A stretch of DNA of 64,000 nucleotides from Ascidia mentula (lineage: Eukaryota; Chordata; Ascidiacea; Phlebobranchia; Ascidiidae). This document shows positions 1 to 12,828 of this stretch, one piece after another. Under the pieces are notes generated by a model. It was not told the DNA's origin and searched no databases. It saw nothing but the letters and a program-made list of their open reading frames with translations. Position 1 is the stretch's first letter. Every line of letters starts with the position of its first letter. A program made the translations under genes and the position numbers. The stretch lies in contig OX387201.1 of the NCBI GenBank assembly GCA_947561715.1, positions 13,840,001-13,904,000 of the forward strand, given 5' to 3'.

Positions 1-948
1 ACATAGTTGCACAAAGCGGCACATAGTTACACGATCACATTTTAGAAGCACCCTCTGGTCGTCAGGGGCCTATAAAGGGTCGCAAAGATTACACTAAACT
101 TCACCCAGAAAGTTTTTCAGTGATTTCATTAAAATTGCCATCAAACAAGCATTTAAAAAAAAGAAGACTGTAACACACGAAGGATCACAGAAAATTTTCT
201 TCAAAAAATGTTAGATATGCCTCATCCTATTCGTTATTATTTTGAAAATAAGGAAACTTAACCACATCACTATGTTTTACACTTGCGAACGCTACATTTT
301 TGCCAGATTGAAAAGACTGTCGTGTGCTGAGGATTTATCCTTCCTATCGGATTTTCTCCTGGCGAAAAAAAAACTAACAAATTGTTTTCCAAAATCAAAT
401 CGTGTAAGCGGGGAATCCCCTTGTTTCAATCTGATCAAAAATAAGTACGGTGTGAAAATAAATGCATGCTTCAAACAAAATACATTTTTTTATACTTTTT
501 GCTTGAGTCAAATCCAAAAAAAGAACTTAACATAATTATTTGAAGATAAACGCTCGTTTCAATTCGAATAGGAACCCAAAAATATGTTTGTAGTAATGTA
601 TAATTTTTACTCATTTAACTCCATCCATCCGAATCCACGAAAGTGGTTTGTGTCAACGGCAATGGACTTTGCTTACTTTATCATAAAACGTGCACTGAGT
701 CCATGAATATTACTAAAGATTCTAGTGAGTTTAGTCAGCTCATTCCGCGGAAGAAAATATCTACCCATCCTTAGACTTGCTGACAGTTACTGGAACCGGG
801 TCTGCATGACGTCACGTGAGTGTTTTCACGCGTTGGTAGATTACGTTACCAACTGTTTAAAGATGTTATGAAGTTTGACGAAATTACATCGTTTGACTCA
901 AATATAAATTCCAACTAAAACTGCACAAATTATTTTAGAATAGTGTAA
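1..948. other. Intergenic sequence, no gene seen
   Basis: AT-rich sequence. The two short overlapping reading frames near 242-535 lie on opposite strands, have no recognisable motif and no convincing splice context. I see no gene or RNA here. Confidence 0.5.
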
Positions 949-1215
949 CCTGCATACAGATCTCCAACTGTTTCAAACGATAAGGTCTCATCAGTGCAGC
1001 TGGTGTGACTATCAGACGATTTTGCTGACCAAACGGCCAAGCAAAGACTTCCAATTTGTGGTGACTAAACAATCACCATCATCCATTGGGCACCAAACTA
1101 GGTGCAAGCTGACGGAGAAAACAAGGTTAAAACACTATGGCCAAGCAAAGCTCAACCAATAGTGCCGTCATTCCCCGTGCCACAATAATCATATGATAAG
1201 CAAAGTGGAGCCATA
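949..1215 (-). repeat. Old copy of the hammerhead-bearing 285-bp repeat
   Basis: This stretch matches the repeat arrayed at 15024-16155 over nearly a full unit, ending in the unit's terminal part (an ATCATATGATAAGCA-like string near 1189-1203). The ribozyme would be read on the minus strand. On 949-1001 the CTGATGA and GAAA boxes survive, but one side of stem II has changed, the stem III loop is one base longer, the cleavage-site base reads A, and stem I has a mismatch. It is best read as an older, probably inactive single copy. Confidence 0.8.
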
Positions 1216-1956
1216 ATTTGTTTTACGTTACTAAGTAACCAGGAAGTGACCCCCGGTTATAAACAGCATCACACGTACAGATGCCTGGCGCAACTTAGTA
1301 GTGATGTTCATTATTGAGTACACCTTTACTGAGGATGTTATAAATCATTCTCCGTGTTCCAACTAACTACTGAATTCTGGCGAACTGGTAACGTGGTTGC
1401 GTATCGGAAATTACCGAAATTCGCTGTAGTGGTGCTTCGTTTAGCGCGGCAACAATATTTGTGGGAAAAGTAGCCAGTGGCAAAGTTAATATAGTAACTA
1501 ACGTTTTAAAATTTATGTTTTTGCCTCAGTTTGTATATGTAAGTTACCTATATTGGTAAAAGTTACTGTAGAACTATGTGTATAATAACTATATCTGTCA
1601 TCGTGCCGGACTGAAGTTATTAGTTTATTTTAATTAAATTTGTAAGGATAAACAGGAAAGGAAGCGTCAAGTGAAGTTGTTCGTTTTGCAAATATTTGCA
1701 TCCGCCAAAACCATACTTGTTTGTTACTGACGCTACCAGGCATAATGCTAACTCGACTTAAACGCTTCTCTGGCAGTTTCGGTCTTTACTCAACTAGTAT
1801 CCCTAGAAAGTTCGATTGAATAAAGACTGAAAGTTGAACAGAATTAAACAAATTTGCCAGTTAAGTGAACAATAATTGTTTTTTATTAACTTTGGTATAC
1901 AGGAAAGGGTAATGTACAACAACTTTTTATGAACCATAAGCAACCCAAAGAACAAA
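1216..1956. other. Upstream region of the phospholipase gene
   Basis: Non-coding sequence before the first coding exon of the phospholipase gene. A GGTTATAAACAGC string near 1255 could be a TATA-type promoter. A pyrimidine-rich tract followed by ACAG near 1900 could be a 3' splice site for a 5' UTR exon or for spliced-leader addition. Both are guesses from position. Confidence 0.3.
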
Positions 1957-4900
1957 ATGCCGAAAAATCGTCCAGGAAATAAAACAGACCCTTTCCAATA
2001 TTTTGAGGTAAATATATAAAAGTGCTACAAAACAATATTGTTGAATCATTCTTGTTAAACGCAGGTAGAGCACGAACCCTGTCAATTTCTCAAAATCACT
2101 GTGTTGCGCGGACGTAACATATCTAAAGGAACAATTGGTGATATTTGTAGGTTTTACTTTTTGAAATGTTTGGTTTGCATGGCAATAATAAGACTGTCCC
2201 TAACAAAATAATTTAAAATATCAAAGAACTACTACTAAGATTTCACCATTTTTTAGACGTAAACATTCAACAACCTTTCCTTGTGTGAATCTTTTTTAAT
2301 TTAAAAAAACTGTTAAACTAAAAAATTTTTCGTGTAGAACACGTTTGTTGAAACAACTCCATTTAATTTATATTTGCAATTGCGATCGTTTTTGATTAGT
2401 TTATGGACGTAAAGAAAGGTCGTGTATACTAACTGTTCGACGTAACGATTTTAGTTGACAAACCTGATGCATACGTGGTTATACATATTCCGGATGCACC
2501 AGACGGGCGAAAACAAACCAAGCATATCAATAACAACACTAACCCGGAATGGAACGAGGAGTTCACGTATCTTCTACCACCCGTTTCTAAAGACGCTCTT
2601 AACGCTGAGGTAACACCACTGTTGAAAAGTGTCGATTGGGATTCCAAATCTTTTTTTTAAGATCAAACTAATGGATGCAAATTATGTAATCGACCAACAA
2701 CTTGGTTCAGTGGAATTTGATATCCGTCAACTACCCACGGAAACAAGGAAGTTGGAAACATTTACCATCAATGAGGTGTAAACTGTGATGCAAGTGTTTA
2801 GTAAAATGTTACCATTTTTATTAAACACTTCTTTTGTAGAAATCGGAAATCGATATCGAGTTCACAATGACGTACAAGTAACAACTTGTGCTTACAATTG
2901 TTTTGGCAAAAAATGCTTTGTTTAAATCCGAACGTGATTATAATGTAGATACGATTCCGACATGAGATACAGCTTGGCACTTTGTCCTGAGGAAAAAATA
3001 TTTCGATCAGCGAGAAAGCGATTAGTGTTGAATGCAATGCGGCGTGTCATGGTTGGCGGACCTCGCAATCTCAGAGAAGTATTTTTTTCCTTTTTTTTGC
3101 ATTTTTTTTTCATTTCCGCAAACATCCACGCACAGGATAATATACATTTACAATCATTTCTTGTCCATTTGGGTATTTTATTTTTGTTTATAGCTGATTA
3201 ATTTATCAACATAGTAAATTGCAAAATAAACGACGAGTGCGAAATTTCAGACACCAATTGTCGCAGTAATCGGATCTGGCGGAGGTTTTCGTGCTGTAAC
3301 TGGTTACTCGGGTGCTATTAAAGCTCTCCATGACATGGGGATATTTGATTGTGCAACGTATGTTTGTGGAGTGTCAGGTTCATGTTGGTAAGCAATCTAT
3401 GTGTTTTTTGCCACATGTTTTTGTTTGCTATCAACTATACCCTGGTTCTGATTTCATGTAAAAGTTTTCATCAGCAATGAATTAAGACCTAACGGCCGGT
3501 ACGCGAATAGCCGGAAACGATACAAGTGTGTGTTTGCAGGTATTTGGCTGCCTTGTACGCACATGATCGATTCCCCACACAGGGACCAGAAGTTGTGAAC
3601 AAGGAAATACGGGAAAACATACAGTCAAGCCCATTTTGGTTACTGCGACCTGAGTGTTTGATGCGATATTGGCAAGTATAGTCAATGCTGAAGTATCAGC
3701 AAATGAGCGATCAAACACTTTCCTCAAACGTTGTGATTCCGTTAATAGCTAGATAGCTAGAATCAAACGTTGTGATTCCGTTAATAGCTAGACATGCGAT
3801 CAATAAATTTACCCAATGTTCATTTGCATGTTCGTTACATTTGTAACCATTAATTGTTGTTTGTTTAGTCATCAGCTTCGGGCAAAAATGAAGCTGGGAC
3901 AACCAGTTACTTTCACCGACTTTTTTGGTCTCCTTATTGGTCAAACCTTGCTTGGATCTCAGGTTCGTGTGGTGATTATTAGCCTCCAACGCCAACACTT
4001 GTTTGCTTTTATTAGAAAATGGAAACAGGGAAACTGTCAAATTTCCGAGAAAAAATTGAAAATGACAAGCTTCCTATGCCTTTGTTGACCTGTCTCCACG
4101 TACGTCCGTGTACCTCCGCACTCACTTTCCACGGTAAGAAACACCACAATGTACCTAAGAATCGATTCCTGGTGCGTCGAATTTATCCTGTTGCACAGAC
4201 TGGATAGAATTTAGCCCATATGAGGTTGGAATGGCCAAATACGGAGCATTTATGAACACGAAACTCTTCGGGAGTAAGTTTTTTATGGGATTTGTGGCTA
4301 AAGAATTTGAAGAAAGTCCCCTGCATTTCTTGATGGTGAGCAGATAAATATATTTGCATTCACACAGCTACTCATGTAGTGTCAATCGTAAGCCACCAAG
4401 AGCGCTTTGATGTTAACATATGCTCAGTTTCTCCAAATACTGTCTTATGCGAAGCAAGAATAGCAATCAGGAATACAATATGTGCATTTGTTTGAAATTA
4501 AACACCAATACATTTTATCCAGTTTAGCGGAAATAATAGAAATATTTTTGTTTAATGCACACACATTTCTGTCTGAAATTTAGGGGTAATTCAAACTTAC
4601 ATATTTCAGGGAATATGGGGAAGTGCATTTTCCATACTCTTTTATCGACTGGTCAAAAACAATTGCATGGAAGATGAAACGGAATCAAGAAGCGAAGATT
4701 TCCGTCAGGAGCTCGAAACTGAACTCGGTAAAAAAAATATCACAACGACAGATTTTTGTGCAAATGTCCATCTTTCTATATGTTCAATATGTTTTGACGT
4801 AACAAACATAGCGTTGTTGGGCTCATGATGTCAATAAGAATAGCCTTCACTTCCGCTTCCATAAAACGGACGTGCATTGCCACCCTTCCAATTCCATACA

Positions 4901-7167
4901 ATTCACAATGCAAATATAATGTTTTTGTTGCTGCCAGGCATATTGTAACTTAATAATCTATTCGAAACGTCGGTGAATAAAGTTACATTTTATATATGCC
5001 AGAAGAACAGATTATTAAATTCACAATGCAGATCACACAATCAAAAATGAGGAGAGCGTGGGGGCGAATGACGACAGTGACGTAGATCTCAGCGATGCTG
5101 ACGAAGATGACTCAGCACAAACAGCTCAGGATGAACCAGAGTTAGTACAAGCTTCCTTGTAAATCAGTTTACATGTATGACCCACAATATAGCTATTTGT
5201 TTTATACGATTTAATGGTTCAATGCATACACAAACCATAGTAGCGTTTAACAAAGCCCGGTAAATAGAAACACCATTATTTTACATATTTTAGCAACATT
5301 ATTTGAACAGTTAATTAAGCTATGTACACGAAAGACGATTTTCGGATGTAATACTTTTATTTGGTTTTGGTTTCTTAGTTTAGAATATATGCACTGATCG
5401 TTTTCCTATTCACGCTTTACGACGTAAAACGTTTGTCGTATAGACTCTAGTGCAAATGTCTTCATGCAACTTGTCCGGCAAATGATATTAATTTGCGTGT
5501 TTTGTATGGTTTGTATCTATCATGATAAAACCTCACTTACCAAATTTGTATGGCCAACCTCACGTACCAAATACAGGCAAAGTAGAAGACGTTCAAGCTT
5601 GATTACAAATCTCTTCGGATCTGACAATACTCAAACAAACGATGAAACTAACTCAAATGGATTTTTTGAAACCCTTGCCTCCAAAATTCTTGGATCACAC
5701 TTTATGAAGGTTAGAAAAAGTTTGAAACACCAAAGATTTTTGAAACCAAATAAGGAAATATTTACAAACTTCTTAATTTTTCTTCAACGTTCAAAAAACT
5801 AAGTGATATATTTAAATTTACTTGTTGAAATGTATCACGAGTCTTTTTCAGTGTCGTAAGAACCGTGCAGGAAAAATTTTAAATTACATGCGAGGTTTGT
5901 CGTTAAGCCGTACCTATCCTCTTTCTCCATTTTCACCTAACACCAATTCATCAGTCGAAGAAGGTCGGGAAATTGCGTAAACTTCAACCTGTCGCACACC
6001 ATTTCACCCCATATTTTATGACAGACAAGCTATTTGAAAAGATTCACGAAGCCATTGAAGTGAAACGCAAAAAAGTCCACTTGGTTGACGCCGGCCTCAC
6101 ATTCAATTCTCCCTACCCTGCGATTCTGCGACCTCAACGATCGGTCGATTTGATAATATCGTTTGAATTTAGTAGCAGAGAGAAGGACAGCGACGAACCT
6201 TTCGAAGTAGAAACATATCTTAAGTGTGAAATTACAGACGAGTGACTTCATTACTTGCAGGAACTTCTGCTCGCTGAGAAATGGGCAAGATTTCATGATT
6301 TGCCATTCCCTAAAATTGACAGATCTGTGTTTGCTGAGCAGGGAATGAAGGAATGTTACGTGTTCAGAGACGAGTCAGATGATCGTGCACCGATCATTAT
6401 CCACTTTGTTCTTTGTAACGAGCAGTTCAGAAACTATTCTGCACCAGGTTACCAAACACAACGTTATTACATGTAAAAGTGGTCATTTGACACCACTGCA
6501 AACGTTGGGCGTGATGTCCTAAACGGGAGAGCGCTGATCCTTAGTATTAAACGCCCGCAGGAAATAAAAATGTATCCAATTCAACGTCTTTCCAAATGTA
6601 TTTTTAGGTTATTGTAAATGCGAGTTTTCAGGGAGTCAACTCATCGGTAGCATGTGTTCTTCTGTTTCTTTTTGCAGTTAATTCGATAAACCTACTTCTA
6701 TGCGAATGGCCCAAGATCTACAACTACAGTGGTTATTTCGATATTTTAAGTAAGAAACAAGTTTTTTACAGGCGTTCCAAGAGAGCCAGGCGACAAAAGG
6801 GGAGAATTCAGCATTTTTGATTCACCGAAAACACCATATTCATCTTTCAACTTTCAATACTCAAACGATGAATTTGACCGTTTACACAACCTCATGGAGT
6901 TTAACACTCTATTGCACAAAAACGTAAGTGTTTGGTAACTTGCCACGTTCTAAATAAATTAGGGCAAGAACGTGTTTATGTAATTATTAAACAAAATGTT
7001 AGACGATTTTGGAGGAAATTCGGAACTGTATTTCTTTACGCCGATACTCACGATCCAAGGGGTCAATCACTCTAAATGACATTAGAAATTCAATGCATTT
7101 GAGCAAGAAAAACAAACTGACATTGGAAAAGACAATAATGACGATGGGAGAGATACCACTTGACTGA
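1957..7167 (+). CDS. PLA2G4: Cytosolic phospholipase A2 (group IVA-like), complete, 19 exons
   Basis: Ca2+-dependent cytosolic enzyme that moves to membranes and releases arachidonate from phospholipid sn-2 positions, the first step of eicosanoid synthesis. Exons: 1957-2007, 2065-2146, 2455-2609, 2662-2775, 2840-2877, 2949-3078, 3251-3387, 3540-3675, 3876-3962, 4016-4133, 4199-4335, 4610-4727, 5032-5140, 5577-5709, 5852-5963, 6025-6206, 6261-6447, 6772-6923, 7003-7167. All join in frame with GT-AG borders and give 780 residues (human PLA2G4A has 749). The N-terminal C2 domain includes DKPDAYVVI and MDANYVID. The lipase domain starts near residue 191, with oxyanion-loop GSGGGFR (Arg204), nucleophile elbow GVSGS (Ser232) and VDAGLTFN (Asp574), matching human R200, S228 and D549. 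TYPLSP (Ser540) matches the human MAP-kinase site S505. An acidic linker lies near residues 435-470. The 5' UTR is not resolved. The family assignment is very secure; single exon edges are inferred. Confidence 0.93.
3722..3792. repeat. Short tandem duplication in phospholipase intron 8
   Basis: A unit containing AAACGTTGTGATTCCGTTAA and TAGCTAGA occurs twice in a row, with a short TAGATAGCTAGA spacer. It lies between exons 8 and 9 of the phospholipase gene and does not touch coding sequence. Confidence 0.8.
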
Positions 7168-8686
7168 TGACTTTGTATCAAACGTAAAATTTTGTTACTT
7201 CATTTTATAGCAGGCAATCGTATAAATCTTGTACAATGTTATATTATAAATGTCACAAATTACGTGGTTACACATCAAGTTACGTTGTATTGTGACGTCA
7301 TAGTTGATTGTGATGTGTGAGATACTGTACAGTGGTAACGGGATCATTATTAAAAAAGTGAGCAGACTGTCAACAGCTTAATCTGCAGCAGTAAAGCCAG
7401 TTTCAAAACACGCCAATTAAACTAACCCGACAGCGTCGCCCAAGAAAAACAGTCTAGGGTCAGACGCGACAATAAAGAATTACACAAAGTTTTGAGTTGT
7501 TGGACTGCGCTGTACTTATCAGACGCCAGTTGTAGGCAAAGTACCAGACCCACCAGAGTGTGATGCAGCCGGCGCGCGCACCTAATAGCCTCCGCCTTTC
7601 TACGGGGCCCAAGAGATTTCTGTCCCAATGGATTGTAATCACCATTAAAACAGGTCATCGCACCGGCACATTTTTTCGCTCTAAAGGGCCATGCGAAATA
7701 CCAATGCAGCGCATTTAAAACTAATATATCGGCTGATGTAAAAACTTTTTGTGAAACTGGTATGTTGTTCCCGTACAAAATGATTTTGAAGCTTTATTGT
7801 TACAATCCCTGCAAAAAACGACATGATGACAGTAAGCAGTAATTGCATACCACTGGAGTAGTCTTGTGTTGAAATTTGGGTGCCGTGCAATAAATGGCTA
7901 TTTCCTCAGAAAGGAGCGTTGTAGATAGGATTACAACCTGCAGGTTTCCAAAAAGTACGACCGTCCGTTTATGGGCACGGGTGTCACTAACTTGACGGTG
8001 TGCTGCTGACCAAATCACAAACTCAAACAACAATGCCAACAATTCGGTTCAAATGAACTCACACACACGTGTAAAACTTACCAATGATTTATTTTACACG
8101 TTTGATATTATTAACTGTCAGTGAAGCACTAATTGCAATAAAATCACATTAGCAATGTCTGTCCAAATTTCTTTTCCAAATTACCGCAGTGGCGATGTTC
8201 AAAATGTAAATTAAACAAAAGCAAGCAAACTGACAGCGAGGTTTTAATTTGGAAGTGTAGTTTCGGCTCTCATATAGTTGAAAATAAATTCTGCCTATAC
8301 AATTTAACCTCACACTCCAACAGAATTGCGTTGTCCAAAAAAGCTCACCAACATAGGAACCACGTACATACCCAAACCAGTGACGCGGAAATGCTCATCA
8401 ATCATGAATATGCGATGGTAAGCTCTCTCAGGCACAGTAGATAATAATCGAGAAGGCTTGATTCGCAATGTAACGAAGGCACAGTGCAACGTACATCCTC
8501 CCAAACGACGGAAGTAGCTCTACGTTGGGTGATTGATATTAGTTTAACCAACAAGAGTTTTAATAAACTAGTATAGCTTAGAAGAGTACGAAGTATTAAT
8601 ACGTATTCCGTTCTTTCGAAATCACTTTGTCCCATCTAGGTGATGAAGTGTGTTTAAAACGAATATTATGCAAATATAACCTCAAA
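7168..8686. other. Intergenic region, no gene recognised
   Basis: About 1.5 kb between the phospholipase stop and the first EGF gene. Overlapping minus-strand frames at 7422-7778 and 7800-8042 have no recognisable domain and no splice continuity. No RNA gene or repeat was identified. Confidence 0.5.
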
Positions 8687-11642
8687 ATGAAATCTGGCTT
8701 CGGAATTTTTGCTCTGATTGGCATTCTAACCTTGTTTGTTGGTGGCAGATTTGATGTGATCGCAACAGGTAAAAAAAGCAAAGCTTAATGTAGCCATCCA
8801 TACAAAAATCTATAACTATATTTCGAATCTAAAAATGGGCATCTCATTTGATAATACTCTAACAATTGTTTGCCAAGGTCAAAAGAGCATTCCCGCCAGC
8901 GTCATTTACACACAGTCGGAGAATTTTGGATGTGCAGGAACAACTAATAGTAAGTTCCATTGCTATGTTTATAAAAAACTACTTTTAATTGAACCAGAGT
9001 ATTTACAACATTGCAAAACACGACAGTGCGGTTTTAAACGTTTTGAACGGAACTACCGGCTAACGTATACATTAAAATAGAGCAGACGAGTTTGGTGTAT
9101 GCCATTTAGGAAGTAATGATCGAGTGAAAGGGAGGCACAGTGCATTTTTGTGTAGGGCCACAATGTGGGTAACACTAATTTACGGAATAAGGAACCTAAG
9201 GAATCTAAGGAAATTCACACTAATTTACGGAGCTAAGGAACTAAGGAACCTAAGGAAAATCACGAACACTAATTTACGGTCAGTTCCGTAAGCTCTATCG
9301 ACTTTCCTTAGGTGCCCTTGGCCAGTTCCGTAAGTACTATCTACTTTCCATAGACGCCAATGTGACCATGAAACATTTTTAAAGAAGGTCCTGGCGGCTA
9401 TATTTGTTTTGGAAGAAGTAGTCAAAAGTTGTAGGAAATGTTTTTTTAAACTTGGCCACGATTCATTTGCATGTGGGTAAAGATATAGTGTGGCGATTGG
9501 CAAAACAAACGCAATTACTGCTAAAACCAGTGACTCTTTTTACTCCCGACTGCGTTGGATGCCGCAATCTTTTTCTAATTATAGATATATTCATGTATTG
9601 GTAAATGAAACTAAATAAACAGCATGTCTCTCGGTGGTGAAAACCTTGTTTAAATTTGATTCTATTTATATCCTGCCGGGAATGTGGTCCACAACCACCA
9701 GCATTTCATATACCGTCACATTTCCAGTTTACACTGTCCAGTTTAGTTTTGTTGCGCATTAAATTGACAGTTCATTTGGCTTGGTCGCCGCAAGATGTAA
9801 GAAAATTTAAAGCGTTTAATTTACTTCATGCTAAAATATAAGGCTATAATATCGTAAAACAGAAGTTGTTTCAGCTATCGACGATTGTGTCAAGAACAAA
9901 TGCTTGAACAACGGCATCTGTAATGATATTTACAATGGATTTTACTGCACTTGTCCACCTGGTTTCAGCGGCTTCTTATGCCAAACAGGCAAGTTGCTTA
10001 ACTTATTTTATGAAAATAATCCTTGTTTTTCAAGCAAAATTGTCGTTTTCTTTCCAAAACGATTTAACGATTTAAAAAATAAATTTTCAATTGTCGCAGC
10101 AAAGCCGAAAACATACGTTACACAAAACCTTTTACTGAAAACACTCTGTTGACTGCAGCTGTTCCTGCCACACTCCCCCCAATACGAACTTGCGCCCAGG
10201 TGACACCACAAGTTAACGGAACATATCTTATTTCGCCAAATCCAGCTATTGTTCCCTCTTTCAACGTAAATTGCATCTTTGAAAACAACACTGCAAGTAA
10301 GAAACAATGTTTTGTTACTTTTTGATTTCAAAGCATATAGGCCTAATGTTAACTTTAACATACAATATACGAGCAATGTGGGAGTTGGTAGGAAAAGCAA
10401 CCGAGGAGAGGGTGCAAAGGTAAAGAAACGAAAAAGTAAAAAGTAACAAGTTTCCGACAGGAATCATATGCGAGTCTGGGTGAGAGGACAGAAAACCACA
10501 ACATAAGATTTTCACAGAGACAAGGAGCAGAAAGGAAGCAAGTTACGTTGAGTAAAAGTGCATGTGAGACGAATATTTGACATAAAATGTAATGAAAATC
10601 GAGTTAGATGAATACAAATTGGTCGTTAAATTACCAACAAGAAATTAGGAAGAGAGGCTGAATACCTGTCAATAGTTGCAATCTCCATGTTGTTGTAAAC
10701 TCAATATCAAGCGAGTGTATAAACTGAAGAACAGATGATAGTTGCATTATTAAGTATCTAAGAATTCAGTGGTCCATCACAATCCCTAAGGTGGTAGAGA
10801 CTGCACACATATTTTCGAAGCAAGAATATGATGGTGTAGTAAAGTTAACGCAATCCAGCAAAACACAATTTGTCTTACTAACCACTAAGGATAAGCTACA
10901 TTTTCCATAAACCGAAACATTGAAATTTCTAGAAACGATCGTCCATCACAACACTGAGGCGACAGCAAAGGTCAATTGTAACGAAATGGTGTGTGACAAG
11001 CACACCTTAAATTACACACTGACAAGCACCCAAATACAAGCCATTATAAACTCTTCTACACAATGCAGGCAATATTTAAAGGTAAAATTGAAAATTAAAG
11101 CTGTCAGGTATATCTCAATGAATTAAAAGCAAACCAAGGCACTAACAATTAAAATTGATTAATTAATTAAAGTCGTTTTTAGTACAAATGCACTGGTTCT
11201 GTTTTGCACCAATCCGGAAAAGTGTGGGGTTCTTATGCAGGTAGTGACGGGATATTAAAGAACCATTGGGCTGGAACAAACACACCTTACTCATGTGTGT
11301 GTGGGGATACAGGTATTTATGGTTAATGTGTGGTGCATTTGCTCATCAATTGTTTTATGCGTTATGTAAGTATCAAACACGCCCGTACTTCCGTTTATCC
11401 ACTACAAACAACTGATACGTGGTTTCAAACCTGTGGCAATTGCAACCTATGTGAAAGGTACTTGCATCAATCGATCGTTCAAGTGCAACTGCGATCAAAA
11501 CAACAATTCTATTACCACCTTTGACGATGGGTACGTGACCTTGAAAAGCGATTTGCCAGTGAGTAAAGTTGCATTTGGAGATGCAACTGATCCGGGAGAA
11601 TCCGCTTATTACACGATCGGACCATTGGAATGCTGGCAGTAA
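8687..11642 (+). CDS. Secreted EGF plus Caspr-type fibrinogen-like protein, copy A
   Basis: Seven exons: 8687-8768, 8878-8949, 9875-9988, 10159-10296, 10933-11081, 11183-11312, 11458-11642. They join in frame to give 289 residues. Exon 1 encodes a hydrophobic signal peptide (starts [12 protein letters not shown]). Exon 3 is a single EGF module with six cysteines (IDDCVKNKC to FLCQTG). Exons 4-7 form one module with the cysteine and glycine pattern of the fibrinogen-like domain in contactin-associated proteins: [12 protein letters not shown], then [34 protein letters not shown] and [11 protein letters not shown] at the C-terminus. No transmembrane segment follows, so the protein is probably extracellular, perhaps adhesive or defence-related (inference). 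Intron 3 has a GC-AG border. The downstream paralog at 14283-18561 has the same exon plan. The structure is secure; the function is unknown. Confidence 0.88.
9165..9310. repeat. Short degenerate AAGGAACCTAAGGAA-type repeats in intron 2 of copy A
   Basis: Several imperfect copies of AAGGAACCTAAGGAA with interspersed ACACTAATTTACGG occur in a row. A simple sequence expansion inside a large intron; no function is suggested. Confidence 0.7.
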
Positions 11643-11949
11643 CCCCAAAAGCACAACGTACTTACATCATCAAAATGTTGTTTATTTCACATCAGGCACA
11701 AAAACAACAATGTAATGTTTGTTTATTTCACGATATTGCAAAAATAAATTCGTTTTGTATTTCAAAAATGTTTAAAAAAATAGTATATTCATTGGATAAG
11801 AATTCAACTGTATATTCTATTGCAGATTCCCAAACCCAATTTCGTTAATTCTTTCATGTTACGTTCTCTGTTTTTGGAACACTATCGTTGTTGTGTAACA
11901 AAGGCTGCGTGCAGACCGCGTGGTTATGTTTTGCTAGTTGTGTGAGAAG
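11643..11949. other. 3' flank of EGF gene copy A
   Basis: Follows the stop codon of copy A. AAAATAAATTCG near 11736-11747 contains an AATAAA-type signal about 95 bases after the stop and may end the transcript. No further gene is seen before the fold-back element. Confidence 0.4.
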
Positions 11950-12782
11950 GGGCTGTAACGTTACGGCCAACATAGGTAAGCGTTCATCATCAGTAATCTG
12001 GATTAAATCGGTTACCTAAACGCGTTTACCCTATACCTTGCACTGTGTCCATGATAGGTAACTTTGTAAACTCAAGAGTAGTCACGCTAAATACCTTGCA
12101 CTATGTCCATCATAGGTAAGTTTGTTAAACTCAAGAGTAGTAACGCTATACCTTGCACTATGTTCATCATAGGTAAGTTTGTTCAACTCAACAGTAGTAA
12201 CGCTATACCTTGCCCTATGTCCATGATAGGTAGATTTGTTAATTGTTAGTGTAGTCACGCTATACCATGCCCTATGTCCATGCTAGGTAAGTTTGTTAAT
12301 TGTTATGGTAGTCTATCGTGACATAGTGCAAGGTATAGTTGTTAGGGTAGTATAGCGTGACTACCCTAACAATTAAAAAACTTACCTATCATTGACATAG
12401 TGCAAGGAATAGCGTGACTACCCTAACAATTAAAAAACTTACCTATGATGGACATAGTGCAAGGTATTTAGCGTGACTACTCTTGAGCTTAACAAACTTA
12501 CCTATGGTGGACATAGTGCAAGGTATAGCGTTACTACTCTTGAGTTTAACAAACTTACCTATGATGGACATAGTGCAAGGTATAGCGTTACTACTCTTAC
12601 GTTTACAAAGTTACCTATCATGGACACAGTGCAAGGTATAGGGTAAATGATTTCAATTACCCCCTTTGGATGAAAATATGTACCATCCCTGTTTGCCGCT
12701 GCAGTCACGTGTTTAGGTAACCGATTTTGTCCAGTTTACTGATCTTGGACGCTTACCTATGTTAGCCGTAACGTTACAGCCC
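11950..12782. mobile_element. Fold-back element with tandem-repeat arms
   Basis: The outermost about 33 bases are nearly perfect inverted repeats beginning GGGCTGTAACGTTACGG. Inside them, each arm holds about five imperfect tandem copies of a roughly 60-70-bp unit containing CTATACCTTGCACTATGTCC and ATAGGTAAGTTTGTTAA; the arms are inverted to each other around 12310-12330. There is no coding capacity. Inverted ends plus internally repeated arms is the layout of fold-back (Foldback/TU-type) DNA elements. A target duplication is not clear. Confidence 0.75.
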
Positions 12783-12828
12783 TATATGAGTTGTGTTGCC
12801 AGTTATTGTGGTACATTTAATAACAATG

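Noticed and set aside
2429-3125. Minus-strand frames opposite the phospholipase exons
   Set aside because: Shadows of the C2-domain exons and introns.
4915-4985. GAAACGTCGG string in a phospholipase intron as a further hammerhead
   Set aside because: The CTGATGA half and a closable stem II are absent; at most it is an old element end.
7422-7778. 118-codon minus-strand frame as a gene
   Set aside because: Overlaps another frame on the same strand, has no motif, and has no splice or promoter context.
12030-12645. Regular tandem units that could suggest a CRISPR array
   Set aside because: The units are imperfect, have no unique spacers, occur as mirrored arms and sit in eukaryotic DNA. A fold-back element explains them.
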